A stretch of DNA of 64,000 nt, from assembly GCA_045653035.1 (NCBI GenBank), contig JAZOLO010000006.1, positions 1 through 64,000 of the forward strand, in the 5' to 3' direction. The notes under the pieces were generated by a model. The model made no database searches. It was not told the DNA's origin and saw nothing but the letters and a program-made list of their open reading frames with translations. How positions within the stretch are numbered: the first letter of the stretch is position 1; each line of letters opens with the position of its first letter. The position numbers were made by a program, and so were the translations under genes. Below, in pieces: positions 35,800 to 44,618 of the stretch. The stretch comes from RGIG6353 sp045653035. GTDB taxonomy: Bacteria > Bacillota > Clostridia > Oscillospirales > SIG627.

Positions 35800-36924
35800 T
35801 TATTTAAATGACTGACTCTGATTTAAGATAAGTGCACTGTAAAGGAATAATACGTCGGCATTCTCGAAGTCCTCGGGGGTAATGAAGGCACCGATAAAGT
35901 GAGAGAATATATAACGTATGTCGATAAGGATAATCTCGGAGTATTCCTCTATCATAAGGGGTGCAAGACTGCTGGTATAGGAGTCACGGAAAATAATAAG
36001 CGTATCCCCTGAGGTGTTCTCGGGATTTTTTATTCTCATAAGGTTAACAGCACCCGATAAGAACATTTCGTAAGGGTCCTTTGAAGTGAGCTTTTCCATG
36101 TTATAAACAGGCTCAGGCTTTATATTTTCAAGAACACCGTCTGTGCCCTCATAGTTGTAGACAAGAGCGTTTTCTATTCTGTCGTTTGTAAGATAGGTTA
36201 TCTTGTCGGGAGGGAGGGGGAGTGATGACTGACCGTAGTAAACTCCGTAAAAGGGAGTATCAAGTGTAATTTTTTCATATTCGGCAGTGCTTTCTTTGCC
36301 CATTGAGGTAAGAAGCTTGTCGGCAACGTCAAGAATTTTATCCTGAGTCCAATGTGTGTCGGTCTTGTAGTAATCGGTGTAGTCAAGAAGGGGGTAAATG
36401 TCGATATATTCCGCAAAATTCACCTTATCCTTTATTTTATCTGCAAGTGCATTGTAGTCGATAGAGGGATATGACCCTTTATCTGCAAGGGTGTGATTTT
36501 TGTCGGGGATAATCGAGAGGTAAACCTTGTCGGTCTTGTCTTTTACGTAGGTGTCAAAAAGATACTGAAGCTTCTTTACGGCGTTTTCAAGAGAGACCTC
36601 GGAAATCTCATTTTCTATCTTGGAGGCGTAGCCATCGTGGATATAAATGTCATTGTTATCCTTTTGTGCAAAAACGTAGAATTTCGAGATGGCCTTGAGC
36701 GTACGGAAGGCATCACGCATAGGAAATTGGTCGGTAGCGTAGTCCTCAAAATCTTTTGTAAAGTTACCCGACAGAATACTGTCAACTGTAACCTTGGGAA
36801 ACTCCGCAAGCTTTCGCCTTTCGCTGTCCGACATTTCATCCGGCTCTTTAAGCCATGCCCATATAGACAAACCAAAGAGTGTAACAATGATGAGAAGGGA
36901 AGATAAAACGTATTTAATTTTCAT
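35800..36924 (-). CDS. DHHW-family protein, MBOAT partner
   Basis: A 374-residue protein with one N-terminal membrane helix (about 5-24) and a large extracytoplasmic domain. YKTDTHWTQ and IIFRDSYTSSLAPLM resemble the SGNH/AlgX-like DHHW proteins that accompany MBOAT acyltransferases and finish transfer of an acetyl group to an extracellular polymer. It follows the MBOAT gene by 12 bp on the minus strand. The acceptor polymer is unknown. Confidence 0.85.
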   Translation of the reverse strand: MKIKYVLSSLLIIVTLFGLSIWAWLKEPDEMSDSERRKLAEFPKVTVDSILSGNFTKDFEDYATDQFPMRDAFRTLKAISKFYVFAQKDNNDIYIHDGYASKIENEISEVSLENAVKKLQYLFDTYVKDKTDKVYLSIIPDKNHTLADKGSYPSIDYNALADKIKDKVNFAEYIDIYPLLDYTDYYKTDTHWTQDKILDVADKLLTSMGKESTAEYEKITLDTPFYGVYYGQSSLPLPPDKITYLTNDRIENALVYNYEGTDGVLENIKPEPVYNMEKLTSKDPYEMFLSGAVNLMRIKNPENTSGDTLIIFRDSYTSSLAPLMIEEYSEIILIDIRYIFSHFIGAFITPEDFENADVLFLYSALILNQSQSFK

Positions 36925-36936
36925 ATTATTACCTCC

Positions 36937-38334
36937 TTAAAATCTGAAATACAGGAACGGGTTATATGAGCCGTCAACGAGATATGCTGTACAAACAAGA
37001 AGAAGTGCTACCACAAAAAGGGGCTCTATTACCGAAAGCACAGAACTAGCCTTTGACTCTGAAAGCTTTGTATAAAGCTTTTTCGGGAGGGGAGTGGAGC
37101 CAATGATACCGAGAGCAAATATAAGAGCGTTGGTGGAAAGCTGATAGAGGGCTGTGTCGTTTACAAAAGTGTGTCCGCCAAAGCCGAAAAGTCCGAGAAT
37201 GTCCCTTCCTGCCGTTGCCATGTCGGGGGCATTGAATACCACGAAGCCGAGAATTACGAAAAGCATGGTGTAAAGGTGAGCAAGGATTGCATTTTTTTCG
37301 ATAATGCGTTTTACGAAGAACTTTTCTCCGATAAGGAGTGCTGCATAAATGAGCCCCCACACAACGAAATTCCATGCCGCACCGTGCCAAAGACCCGTCA
37401 GCATCCACACAACGAGAGTATTTAAAAGCCAACGGCGAGTCTTTACTCTGTTACCGCCGAGAGGAATATAAACATAGTCTCTGAACCAAGAGCCAAGTGA
37501 CATGTGCCAACGTCTCCAAAACTCGCTGATGCTCTTTGAAATATAGGGATAGTTGAAGTTTTCAATAAAGTTGAAGCCGAATATTTTGCCAAGACCTATT
37601 GCCATATCGCTGTATCCCGAAAAGTCGAAATAAACGTGTATCCCGAAGGCTATGGCGTATATCCAGAAAAAGAGAACCGATTTATCTGAAGTAGCACGGA
37701 AAAGGTCACACACCTCACCCATAATATTCGCCACAAGCACCTTCTTTGAAAGTCCCATAACGAACCGTCTTGCACCGAGGTAGAAGTTTTTGAAGGAATG
37801 CTCACGATATTCAAGCTCACGGCACACGTCAACGTATCTCACAATAGGACCTGCAATAAGCTGAGGGAAAAGTGCTACGTAGGTTGCAAAGTTTATAATA
37901 TTTTTCTGATAAGGAACGTTTCCGCGGTAAACGTCGATGGTATAGCTGAGTATCTGGAAGGTGTAGAAGCTGATACCGATGGGGAGTGCTATTTTAAGAA
38001 AAGGCACAGAAAGCCCCGTTACCGCATTGAAGTTATAAATAAAGAAGTCGGCATATTTGAAAAAGCCAAGGAGAATAATACTTGATATAACAGAGAGTGA
38101 AAGCCAGAGCCTTTTCATTTTTTTAGTTTTTGACTTGTCGATAGCCATACCTAGGAAAAAGCCTAGGAGAATTGATGCTATCATCAAGAATACGTATTTT
38201 GGCTCACCCCAGCCGTAGAATATAAGACTTGCCGCAAGAAGCACGGCATTTTTCAAAAGCTTTGGTGATAGAAAATATATTATTAAAACAATGGGTAAAA
38301 AATAAAAGAGAAAGGGAATACCTGAAAAAAGCAT
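36937..38334 (-). CDS. MBOAT family membrane O-acyltransferase (AlgI/DltB-like)
   Basis: A 465-residue polytopic membrane protein with about 11 helices. FNYPYISKSISEFWRRWHMS and LWHGAAWNFVVWG contain the catalytic-histidine region of AlgI/DltB/PatA proteins. It moves acyl groups, usually acetyl, from the cytoplasm to a cell-surface glycan. Operon with the DHHW gene downstream. No polysaccharide synthesis genes are adjacent, so the target cannot be named. Confidence 0.92.
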   Translation of the reverse strand: MLFSGIPFLFYFLPIVLIIYFLSPKLLKNAVLLAASLIFYGWGEPKYVFLMIASILLGFFLGMAIDKSKTKKMKRLWLSLSVISSIILLGFFKYADFFIYNFNAVTGLSVPFLKIALPIGISFYTFQILSYTIDVYRGNVPYQKNIINFATYVALFPQLIAGPIVRYVDVCRELEYREHSFKNFYLGARRFVMGLSKKVLVANIMGEVCDLFRATSDKSVLFFWIYAIAFGIHVYFDFSGYSDMAIGLGKIFGFNFIENFNYPYISKSISEFWRRWHMSLGSWFRDYVYIPLGGNRVKTRRWLLNTLVVWMLTGLWHGAAWNFVVWGLIYAALLIGEKFFVKRIIEKNAILAHLYTMLFVILGFVVFNAPDMATAGRDILGLFGFGGHTFVNDTALYQLSTNALIFALGIIGSTPLPKKLYTKLSESKASSVLSVIEPLFVVALLLVCTAYLVDGSYNPFLYFRF

Positions 38335-38356
38335 TGAGTCACCGCCTTTTATGGAT

Positions 38357-38403
38357 TAAAAAAGCAGAATGCTCATGCAGATTAACTGCAGGGGCATTCT
38401 GCA
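38357..38403 (-). terminator. Terminator of the sigma/anti-sigma/lipoprotein operon
   Basis: Perfect stem GCAGAATGC/GCATTCTGC with an inner CTGCA/TGCAG repeat, followed on the minus strand by TTTTTT. It insulates the operon from the MBOAT gene. Confidence 0.82.
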
Positions 38404-38415
38404 TTAAAAAACTTT

Positions 38416-39003
38416 TTAGTTTTTCTTTGCTTCAAAAGTAACTTCGCCTACAACCTCTGCGAAAGCATCAACGAAGGGGTCGATGGCAATTTCCATTGAG
38501 GAGTCAATCATAACGAGCATAACTGTGTTACCTGATGCAACTGTTCTGATAAGGTCTGCTTCAACGCACATCCACTTTCTCTGGTCGATGCCGTTCATCA
38601 TGAGAGTAGCAACTGCATCGGGATCATTTCCTTCCGCAACGCTTACAAGAACGAGAGAATAAGCCTGAGAGCCCATCATAGACTCGGAAACAACAACGGA
38701 GCTTATGCCTTCATTATCTTCAAGACCTGTGTAGTACTGGTATGAGTCAGCGTTGATCATTTCTGCGGGAATGTTGCCTGTCATGAAAGGCATTGGGTGC
38801 TTTTCGTAGATAGCGTTAACTGCTGCTTCAAGCTCTTCTGTGGTGAGCACCTTAACGGACTCTTCTACGGGAGCATCTTCGCCGTTTTGGTTGTTTTCAA
38901 CGTTTTCTTTGTTGTCTTCTGCTACGTCGTCCTTTGTGGTACAAGCGGTGAATACAAGGGTAAATGCGAGTACGAGTGCGAGTGCGAGAATAAGCTTTTT
39001 CAT
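38416..39003 (-). CDS. Small lipoprotein, DUF4358-like
   Basis: A 195-residue exported lipoprotein with signal KKLILALALVLAFTLVFTAC, lipid Cys21. An acidic Asn/Glu-rich linker leads to a compact C-terminal domain with DPDAVATLMMNGIDQRKW followed by a hydrophobic strand GNTVMLVMI. That pattern resembles DUF4358 proteins common in Clostridia; I am not certain. It is the last gene of an ECF sigma/anti-sigma operon. Confidence 0.75.
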   Translation of the reverse strand: MKKLILALALVLAFTLVFTACTTKDDVAEDNKENVENNQNGEDAPVEESVKVLTTEELEAAVNAIYEKHPMPFMTGNIPAEMINADSYQYYTGLEDNEGISSVVVSESMMGSQAYSLVLVSVAEGNDPDAVATLMMNGIDQRKWMCVEADLIRTVASGNTVMLVMIDSSMEIAIDPFVDAFAEVVGEVTFEAKKN

Positions 39004-39026
39004 TTTTCTTTTTTCCTTTCGGTTTT

Positions 39027-39557
39027 TTAATTTGCTTTTTTTATGAAGAAACCATTTGTTTCATCTTTGGAAATACAATATGTGATTTTTTCCTTTTTGC
39101 TTTTGATATTGAGGGTATATTCCTTGCTGTTTTCATTTGTTGACACCGACCAGAAGAAGTCGGTATCGTTTTCTATTTCTGTCTTTTGTCCCATATCCTT
39201 GCCGTCAATCACGATAAATCCTTCCGAAACGCTAACCTCGGCTTTAGTATCGGTGGTAAGCGTCAGCGGAACGAGCACTTCGCTTGTAACAGTTCGGGCA
39301 TACTGGCTCACCGCCATTTCAGCAACAGCAACGGAGTCGTTTTTTAGTGCATCGGAGTTATAGTAAAGTGCTATGCTTGACGTAGGATAGAAGGTAAAGA
39401 CAAGAACAAACACCGCACATAGTGCGGCAACGCCGTAGCAGATACCCGCATTTATACGAAATTTCTTTTGTTCCTTTTCCCTTTCGTTTATAATACGTGC
39501 TTTCAGCGTGCTTGGTGCGGCAATTTTTCGGTATGCATCAATTTCCTTTTGATTCAC
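39027..39557 (-). CDS. Putative membrane anti-sigma factor
   Basis: A 176-residue protein with a cytoplasmic N-terminal helix region (about 1-35), one membrane helix (about 37-57) and an external beta-rich domain. The layout and the position 17 bp after an ECF sigma gene support an anti-sigma role, with the external part sensing a signal. No zinc-binding HxxxCxxC motif is seen, so it is not a ZAS-type anti-sigma. Confidence 0.65.
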   Translation of the reverse strand: MNQKEIDAYRKIAAPSTLKARIINEREKEQKKFRINAGICYGVAALCAVFVLVFTFYPTSSIALYYNSDALKNDSVAVAEMAVSQYARTVTSEVLVPLTLTTDTKAEVSVSEGFIVIDGKDMGQKTEIENDTDFFWSVSTNENSKEYTLNIKSKKEKITYCISKDETNGFFIKKAN

Positions 39558-39574
39558 CGCAAAACACCTCTTTT

Positions 39575-40051
39575 CTATCCCTCGCTTGGGAAATCCATTT
39601 TTAATTTTTCTCTTGCGCGTGACAGTCTCATTTTAACGGCGGAAACCGAAATTCTCAGAATCCTTGCCGTTTCTTCAACGGAATATCCTTCATAGTAATG
39701 TAACAGTATCGGCGTTTTGTAAATATCCTCAAGCTCAAGCACCTGTCTTGTTATATCACCGCTTCCCGCCTCTTCAAAGACGGTGAGCGCTTCTTCAAGA
39801 GGGGCGTGGCTTCTTATTTTCCGCCGTCTTGCCATATCGTGGCAGAGATTTACGGTAACTCTTATAAACCAAGCCTTTTCATGCTCCTCCGAGAAGAAAT
39901 GAAAAACAGAGTTCATGTACTTTATAAATACATCGTGAACCGCATCCTCCGCATCCTCTTTGTTCAGAAGGTGGGAGAGGGCAATTCTGTATAGCATGTT
40001 GGAGTACTTACTGTAAACGGCTTCAAACTGTCCCAAATCGGAACGGCTCAT
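39575..40051 (-). CDS. ECF-type RNA polymerase sigma factor
   Basis: A 158-residue sigma-70-family factor. Region 2 is visible in YSNMLYRIALSHLLNKEDAEDAVHDVFIKY (landmarks LYRIALSHL and DAEDAVHDVF). Region 4 carries the helix-turn-helix GYSVEETARILRISVSAVKMRLSRAREKL (landmarks SVEETARIL and VKMRLSRARE). It heads the operon with the putative anti-sigma and the lipoprotein. ATG after TTAGGAGGTAC. Confidence 0.94.
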   Translation of the reverse strand: MSRSDLGQFEAVYSKYSNMLYRIALSHLLNKEDAEDAVHDVFIKYMNSVFHFFSEEHEKAWFIRVTVNLCHDMARRRKIRSHAPLEEALTVFEEAGSGDITRQVLELEDIYKTPILLHYYEGYSVEETARILRISVSAVKMRLSRAREKLKMDFPSEG

Positions 40052-40111
40052 TTGTACCTCCTAACCTTAATACGAATGAGAATGCAAAAAGGTCACAAAT
40101 TTTTCAAAAAT

Positions 40112-40140
40112 ATTTTACCATATTTTTCTTATTTTGGCAA
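40112..40140 (-). promoter_or_regulatory. Promoter of the ECF sigma operon
   Basis: Minus strand TTGCCA, 17-bp spacer, TAAAAT. This looks like a housekeeping promoter; I saw no obvious ECF-type autoregulated promoter, though that cannot be excluded. Confidence 0.6.
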
Positions 40141-40158
40141 GTACCATTATGGTTTGTC

Positions 40159-40187
40159 TTGAAAGTCTAAAAAAACTGTGATAAAAT
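40159..40187 (+). promoter_or_regulatory. Promoter of copA
   Basis: TTGAAA, 17-bp spacer, TAAAAT, 35 bp before the copA start. No clear CsoR or CopY operator palindrome was recognised. Confidence 0.75.
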
Positions 40188-40221
40188 TAAAATATAAATA
40201 GATTTATTTAAAGGGTGTATA

Positions 40222-42420
40222 ATGCAAAAGAAATTTACAGTTGAAGGAATGAGCTGTTCTGCTTGTTCCGCATCGGTGGAGCGTGTTGTTTCACGCATTG
40301 ACGGAGTGGACAGTGCATCGGTTGACCTCATTTCAAAAACACTTATCTGCTTGTATGACAGTGAAAAGGTAAGTGAAGAAAAAATTATAAACGCTGTATC
40401 CATGGCAGGCTTTTCAGCAACCGTAAAAAATGAAATAAAGGTGGCAAGAGAAGAAAAAGAGGAACTTACTCCTGTGAGAACAAGACTTATTGTATCCACA
40501 CTTTTCCTTATTATCCTAATGTATATTTCTATGGGACACATGATTTCTCTGCCCTTGCCAAACATTTTCGACAATGCAGTTATCTTTGCAACCTTTCAGC
40601 TTATTTTAACGTTTCCCGTTGTATACGTGAACAGAAAGTTCTTTTTTATGGGCTTCCGTGCACTGAAAAACGGCTCGCCCAATATGGATACTCTCGTTGC
40701 GGTAGGCTCTCTTGCAGGTGTTATTTACGGAATTTTTGCAATATTCATGATAGTATTCGGGGATACGGAAACGGTTCACCTTTATAGACATAATCTATAT
40801 TTCGAGTCCTCGGCGATGATTTTGACCCTTGTGACACTGGGTAAGTTCTTCGAGTCACGCTCAAAGGACAGAACGGGTGAGGCACTACGTGGACTTGAAT
40901 CACTCTCACCTGAAAGGTCATACGTTTTAATAGATGGCAAAGAGGTGGAAATTCTCACCGCTGATATAAAGGCAGGGGATACGGTGGTACTCCGCCCCGG
41001 CTCAAGAGTGCCTGTCGATGGAATTATCACAGAGGGAAGTGCATCCTTTGACGTGTCAGCGCTTACGGGCGAGAGTATGCCTGTTGACAAAGAGGAGGGG
41101 GACGAGGCGGTCTGTGCTTCTCTTGTGCTTGACGGCAGAGTGCTGATAAAGGCAACAAGAGTAGGAGAGGAAACAACTCTTTCAAGGATAATCGACCTTG
41201 TTGAAACGGCAGGTGCTTCAAAGGCAAGAGTTTCAAGGCTGGCAGACAAGATAAGCAGAATATTCGTGCCCTCGGTTATGGCGATATCTGCCTTAACGCT
41301 CATCATTTGGCTTATTCTCGGAAAGAGCTTTGACTTTTCTCTTTCCCGTGCCTTGTCGGTGCTCGTTATATCCTGTCCCTGTGCCTTGGGACTTGCCACT
41401 CCCGTTGCTATAACGGTATCGGTGGGAAGGCTTGCAGGTGAGGGAATACTTGTAAAATCGGGAAACTGGGCAGAAGACCTGACAAACGTCAAAACTGCAA
41501 TCTTTGACAAGACGGGCACTGTTACAACGGGTGAAATGTCGGTTTCGGATATTCTTTTTGACGGCGATAAAGATGAAATTTACGGCATTGTAAAGGGTCT
41601 TGAAGAAAAAAGCGAGCATCCTCTTGCAAAAGCTATAACAGAGTATATGAAAGAAGTAACGCCACGGGAGATTGGTGACTTCAAGGCGGTATCGGGAAGA
41701 GGCGTTGAGGGGGTATATCAGGAGAAAAAAGTATATTGCGGAAATATATCCTTCATGAAAGAAAAGGGGGTAGAGCTCGGCTCTTTTGAAAACATCTCTG
41801 AAAGCCTTTCAAAAGAGGGCAAAACCGCAATGCTCTTTGCTATTGAAAATAGAGCTGTCGGAGTTATCGCTATAAAGGATACGGTGAAGCCCGATGCCAG
41901 GGAAACTGTATCGGCACTTAAAAAGCTTGGCATAAAGACAGTACTTCTCACAGGCGACAACAGATACACCGCTGAGGCGGTGGCAAAAGAGGTTGGCTTT
42001 GACGAGTGGGTGTCCGAGGTCATGCCCGAGGATAAAGAAAAAACAGTCAGAGAATATAAGAAAAACGGTGCCGTTCTTATGGTGGGTGACGGTATAAACG
42101 ACTCACCCGCACTTGCGGCGGCGGATGCTTCTATTGCAATCGGTACGGGTACTGATATTGCCATTGATGCGTCAAGTATTATTCTCATGTCAAAAGAACT
42201 AAAGGGCGTTGTAAGAGTTGTGACCTATGCAGGAGAAACCTTTAAAAACATAAAAGAGAATTTATTCTGGGCATTCTTCTACAATACTCTCGGAATTCCT
42301 CTTGCGGCAGGGGTATTTTACTTTGCGGGAATACTGCTCTCTCCCATGATAGGGGCTGCGGCAATGAGCTTTTCTTCGGTTTTTGTTGTAACAAACGCAC
42401 TAAGGCTATATAGGAAATGA
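40222..42420 (+). CDS. copA: Copper-exporting P1B-type ATPase
   Basis: Heavy-metal P-type ATPase of 732 residues in the cytoplasmic membrane. One N-terminal metal-binding domain has GMSCSACSA with Cys12 and Cys15. The transmembrane metal site is Cys385-Pro-Cys387 in SCPCALGLATP, typical of Cu(I) pumps. The phosphorylated Asp429 is in DKTGTVTTG. ATP-binding HP is in SEHPLAK and the hinge motif is GDGINDSPALAAADA. A copZ-like chaperone follows 192 bp later, supporting copper. Confidence 0.94.
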   Translation: MQKKFTVEGMSCSACSASVERVVSRIDGVDSASVDLISKTLICLYDSEKVSEEKIINAVSMAGFSATVKNEIKVAREEKEELTPVRTRLIVSTLFLIILMYISMGHMISLPLPNIFDNAVIFATFQLILTFPVVYVNRKFFFMGFRALKNGSPNMDTLVAVGSLAGVIYGIFAIFMIVFGDTETVHLYRHNLYFESSAMILTLVTLGKFFESRSKDRTGEALRGLESLSPERSYVLIDGKEVEILTADIKAGDTVVLRPGSRVPVDGIITEGSASFDVSALTGESMPVDKEEGDEAVCASLVLDGRVLIKATRVGEETTLSRIIDLVETAGASKARVSRLADKISRIFVPSVMAISALTLIIWLILGKSFDFSLSRALSVLVISCPCALGLATPVAITVSVGRLAGEGILVKSGNWAEDLTNVKTAIFDKTGTVTTGEMSVSDILFDGDKDEIYGIVKGLEEKSEHPLAKAITEYMKEVTPREIGDFKAVSGRGVEGVYQEKKVYCGNISFMKEKGVELGSFENISESLSKEGKTAMLFAIENRAVGVIAIKDTVKPDARETVSALKKLGIKTVLLTGDNRYTAEAVAKEVGFDEWVSEVMPEDKEKTVREYKKNGAVLMVGDGINDSPALAAADASIAIGTGTDIAIDASSIILMSKELKGVVRVVTYAGETFKNIKENLFWAFFYNTLGIPLAAGVFYFAGILLSPMIGAAAMSFSSVFVVTNALRLYRK

Positions 42421-42600
42421 ATTGGCTATGGCGTGAATTGAGCTAAAGCTCATGAATTGACGGCTCTGCCGTCATGAATTGAAGGCGTTGCCTTCGTTTA
42501 GAAAATTTCCTAAATGGAGCGAAGCGAGAAATCATGTACCGAAGGTGCAAATCATGCGATGAAGCAAATCATGACACGAAGTGTCAAATCATTAAATTAA
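42421..42600. repeat. Mirror-oriented short-hairpin array between copA and copZ
   Basis: The left half has hairpins GAGC/GCTC (42440-42451), GACGGC/GCCGTC (42459-42473) and GAAGGC/GCCTTC (42481-42495) joined by TGAATTG linkers. The centre is TTTAG/CTAAA (42497-42514). The right half has hairpins with GAA loops, such as GTACC/GGTGC and GACAC/GTGTC, joined by AAATCATG linkers, close to the reverse complement of the left linker. It encodes nothing and must be transcribed between copA and copZ if these form one operon. Confidence 0.8.
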
Positions 42601-42612
42601 AAGGAGAATATT

Positions 42613-42804
42613 ATGGAAAAAATTATCAAAGTAGAGGGAATGCACTGTGAGCATTGCTCAGCAAGAGTTAAAAAGGGGGTTGAAGCCCTTGGTATAGAAT
42701 GTGATATCGACCTTTCAAAGGGTGAGGTCAAGGTCATAGGTGAAAGCCTTGACGATAAGGTGTTGAAGGATACGATAGAGGCTCTGGGGTTTATAGTTAA
42801 ATAA
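42613..42804 (+). CDS. copZ: CopZ-like copper chaperone
   Basis: A 63-residue heavy-metal-associated domain. The metal site GMHCEHCSA has Cys12 and Cys15. It would carry Cu(I) to CopA. AAAGGAG lies upstream of the ATG. It follows copA on the same strand after the hairpin array. Mercury or other soft metals are less likely given its neighbour. Confidence 0.92.
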   Translation: MEKIIKVEGMHCEHCSARVKKGVEALGIECDIDLSKGEVKVIGESLDDKVLKDTIEALGFIVK

Positions 42805-42814
42805 TAAAAAAACA

Positions 42815-42852
42815 ACCTGAACGTTTTTTCAACGTTCAGGTTTATTTTTTTA
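42815..42852. terminator. Bidirectional terminator between copZ and the zinc-ribbon gene
   Basis: Stem AACCTGAACGTT/AACGTTCAGGTT around TTTTTC, followed by T-rich sequence on the plus strand and preceded by A runs that act as the U tract on the other strand. Confidence 0.87.
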
Positions 42853-43521
42853 GAATGACCAGCGAAGCATTGAGAATACAGTTGTTATGTACCAGTCACC
42901 GTCGATTTTAACGATAACCATGTCCTGCTCCATTGTATCTTCGTCTTCCTTGCCCTTAAGAGTAGCTTCAATCTCTACTTCAAGCGCTTTCTGTACACTC
43001 TTTTTCTTAATACCGTAGGATTCTTTAAGAGTGTCCTTAAGGTCATCAAGGTCGTCCTCGTCCATTACTTCCTTGTCAAGCACCTTGTACTTAACCTTGA
43101 TGTTTCTGCCGTAGTCGTCTTCAAGCTCCTCAAGCTCATTCTCAAACTGTTCTTCAAGCTGGTCCTTAATGTCCTTGAGCTTTATATCTCTGTCTTCTTC
43201 AAGCTTTTCCCAAAAATCTTCGGGAGCAAGCTTTTCAAGCTTGTTTATCTTGCCTTCAACTGTGAAGTCGAAGAAGTTGTCAATAGCCTTCTTGTAGCCG
43301 TTTCCTGCAATAGCAGAAATAATGAAGATTACAACTATAAGTGCAACAACTGCACCTGCAAGAATTGCAAGATTCTTCTTGTTAAGGCTTCTAGCCTTGT
43401 TTACGATTTTCTCAACGTTGGGGTTTACTGTTGCGGGAGCCGCAGGGTTCTTTGTTCCGCAAAAAGCACAATTAGAAGCGTTTTCTTCAAAGGGCTTTCC
43501 GCATTTAGGACAAAATGCCAT
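42850..43521 (-). CDS. Zinc-ribbon membrane protein, unknown function
   Basis: A 223-residue protein. A rubredoxin-like zinc ribbon CPKCGKP...CAFCG is at residues 4-21. One membrane helix spans about 50-70 and a very acidic, helical extracellular domain follows (EEQFENELEELEDDYG). The last 60 residues are a DUF4878-like small alpha/beta domain (VIVKIDGDWYITT); this is tentative. The architecture matches the larger protein at 46.5-48.6 kb, on the other side of an ABC exporter operon. Confidence 0.75.
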   Translation of the reverse strand: MAFCPKCGKPFEENASNCAFCGTKNPAAPATVNPNVEKIVNKARSLNKKNLAILAGAVVALIVVIFIISAIAGNGYKKAIDNFFDFTVEGKINKLEKLAPEDFWEKLEEDRDIKLKDIKDQLEEQFENELEELEDDYGRNIKVKYKVLDKEVMDEDDLDDLKDTLKESYGIKKKSVQKALEVEIEATLKGKEDEDTMEQDMVIVKIDGDWYITTVFSMLRWSF

Positions 43522-43560
43522 AATTATATCCTCCTGAAAATATTAAATTTCTGTAACTTA

Positions 43561-43590
43561 ATTGTATCATATTATTCTCACTTTTGTCAA
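43561..43590 (-). promoter_or_regulatory. Promoter of the zinc-ribbon gene
   Basis: Minus strand TTGACA, 18-bp spacer, TACAAT. The -35 box overlaps the end of the upstream permease gene. Confidence 0.7.
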
Positions 43591-44618
43591 CATCTTTTTA
43601 GCTTTTCCGACAAAAATGCAAGTAATGTCATGAGAGCAGAATACACTACTGCAAAAAGGAATACTGATGAGTCGGAAAAGGAGTACAGGTAATAATATGT
43701 GGGGAAAATCAGCTGTATGATAGAAAAGGATGAAGCGTTAAGAAAAATGGGTGATATAAAAAGTGACGATACAGTGATAAGTGGCAAAATAACAGTAAAG
43801 GCAGAAAGCCTTGATATAGTGGTGAGAAGAAGCGTAAAGGAAAGAGAGGTAATAATAAGCACAAGAGCTCCTGATAGCTCACGTGTTACCCCTTCCCATA
43901 TTCCCGTAAAGTAAAGGGAAATAATGAAAAAGAGGGAGGATGGGATAAGGGCTGACAGTATAGACCAGATGGTAAGAAGCACTCTTTTTCCACCGTGAAA
44001 GAGTGAGAAGAGTCCTCTTTTTCTATCCTTTAAGGTGTAAAGGGCGGCGGCAAGAGCAGATAGCATCACTATTACACAAAGAAGTCCTCTGACAGGGGAC
44101 ATAACGATATCGCTACGGCTTTCTCTCTTGTTTCCGTCAGCGTCAATTGTCACGATATCAACAATGTGAGTATCCACGTTTTTATATGAGTAGTAGGAGT
44201 CAAGTGCCTCCCTTGAAAGAGTGTCACCTCCTTCAATATTCTTTTTCATGTATTCCTCGAAAAGTGTCTTTGAAAGGTCGGGAAATATAAGGCAGAAAAG
44301 CTTTTCACGGGTAAGCTTTGTGATTTCCGTTTCTTCAAGGTTGATAATACGCACCCTTTCGCCAAAGCACCAGAGGGTATCAATCTCTTTGTTCAAAAGT
44401 GCCGTTTTTCCCTCATCTTCACTTTCAAACTCCCAGAATTTTATAATCTCACTGTCCTTTAAAGAGGGGATTTCGCCAACATATCCAACGCTTACAACAG
44501 AAGAATCTCTTTTTGAAAACTCGTTTAAGGTAATACAGAAAAAAGGTATACAAAAAAGTATCAGGATAAACGAAAGGTGCTTGAAGTTACGCTTTAGAAA
44601 GAGAAAAAACCACATCAT
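43587..44618 (-). CDS. ABC-2 type exporter permease, second
   Basis: A 343-residue membrane protein with one N-terminal helix, a long external domain (about 30-170) and five further helices. This is the layout of ABC-2/YhgE-like permeases. Its start overlaps the previous permease gene by 4 bp. It probably pairs with the neighbouring permease as a heterodimer driven by the ATPase upstream. The substrate is unknown. Confidence 0.8.
   Translation of the reverse strand: MMWFFLFLKRNFKHLSFILILFCIPFFCITLNEFSKRDSSVVSVGYVGEIPSLKDSEIIKFWEFESEDEGKTALLNKEIDTLWCFGERVRIINLEETEITKLTREKLFCLIFPDLSKTLFEEYMKKNIEGGDTLSREALDSYYSYKNVDTHIVDIVTIDADGNKRESRSDIVMSPVRGLLCVIVMLSALAAALYTLKDRKRGLFSLFHGGKRVLLTIWSILSALIPSSLFFIISLYFTGIWEGVTRELSGALVLIITSLSFTLLLTTISRLSAFTVILPLITVSSLFISPIFLNASSFSIIQLIFPTYYYLYSFSDSSVFLFAVVYSALMTLLAFLSEKLKRC

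Noticed and set aside
42421..42600. Possible CRISPR array
   Set aside because: The constant words are only 7-9 bases long, spacers are palindromic and of unequal length, and no cas genes are near.
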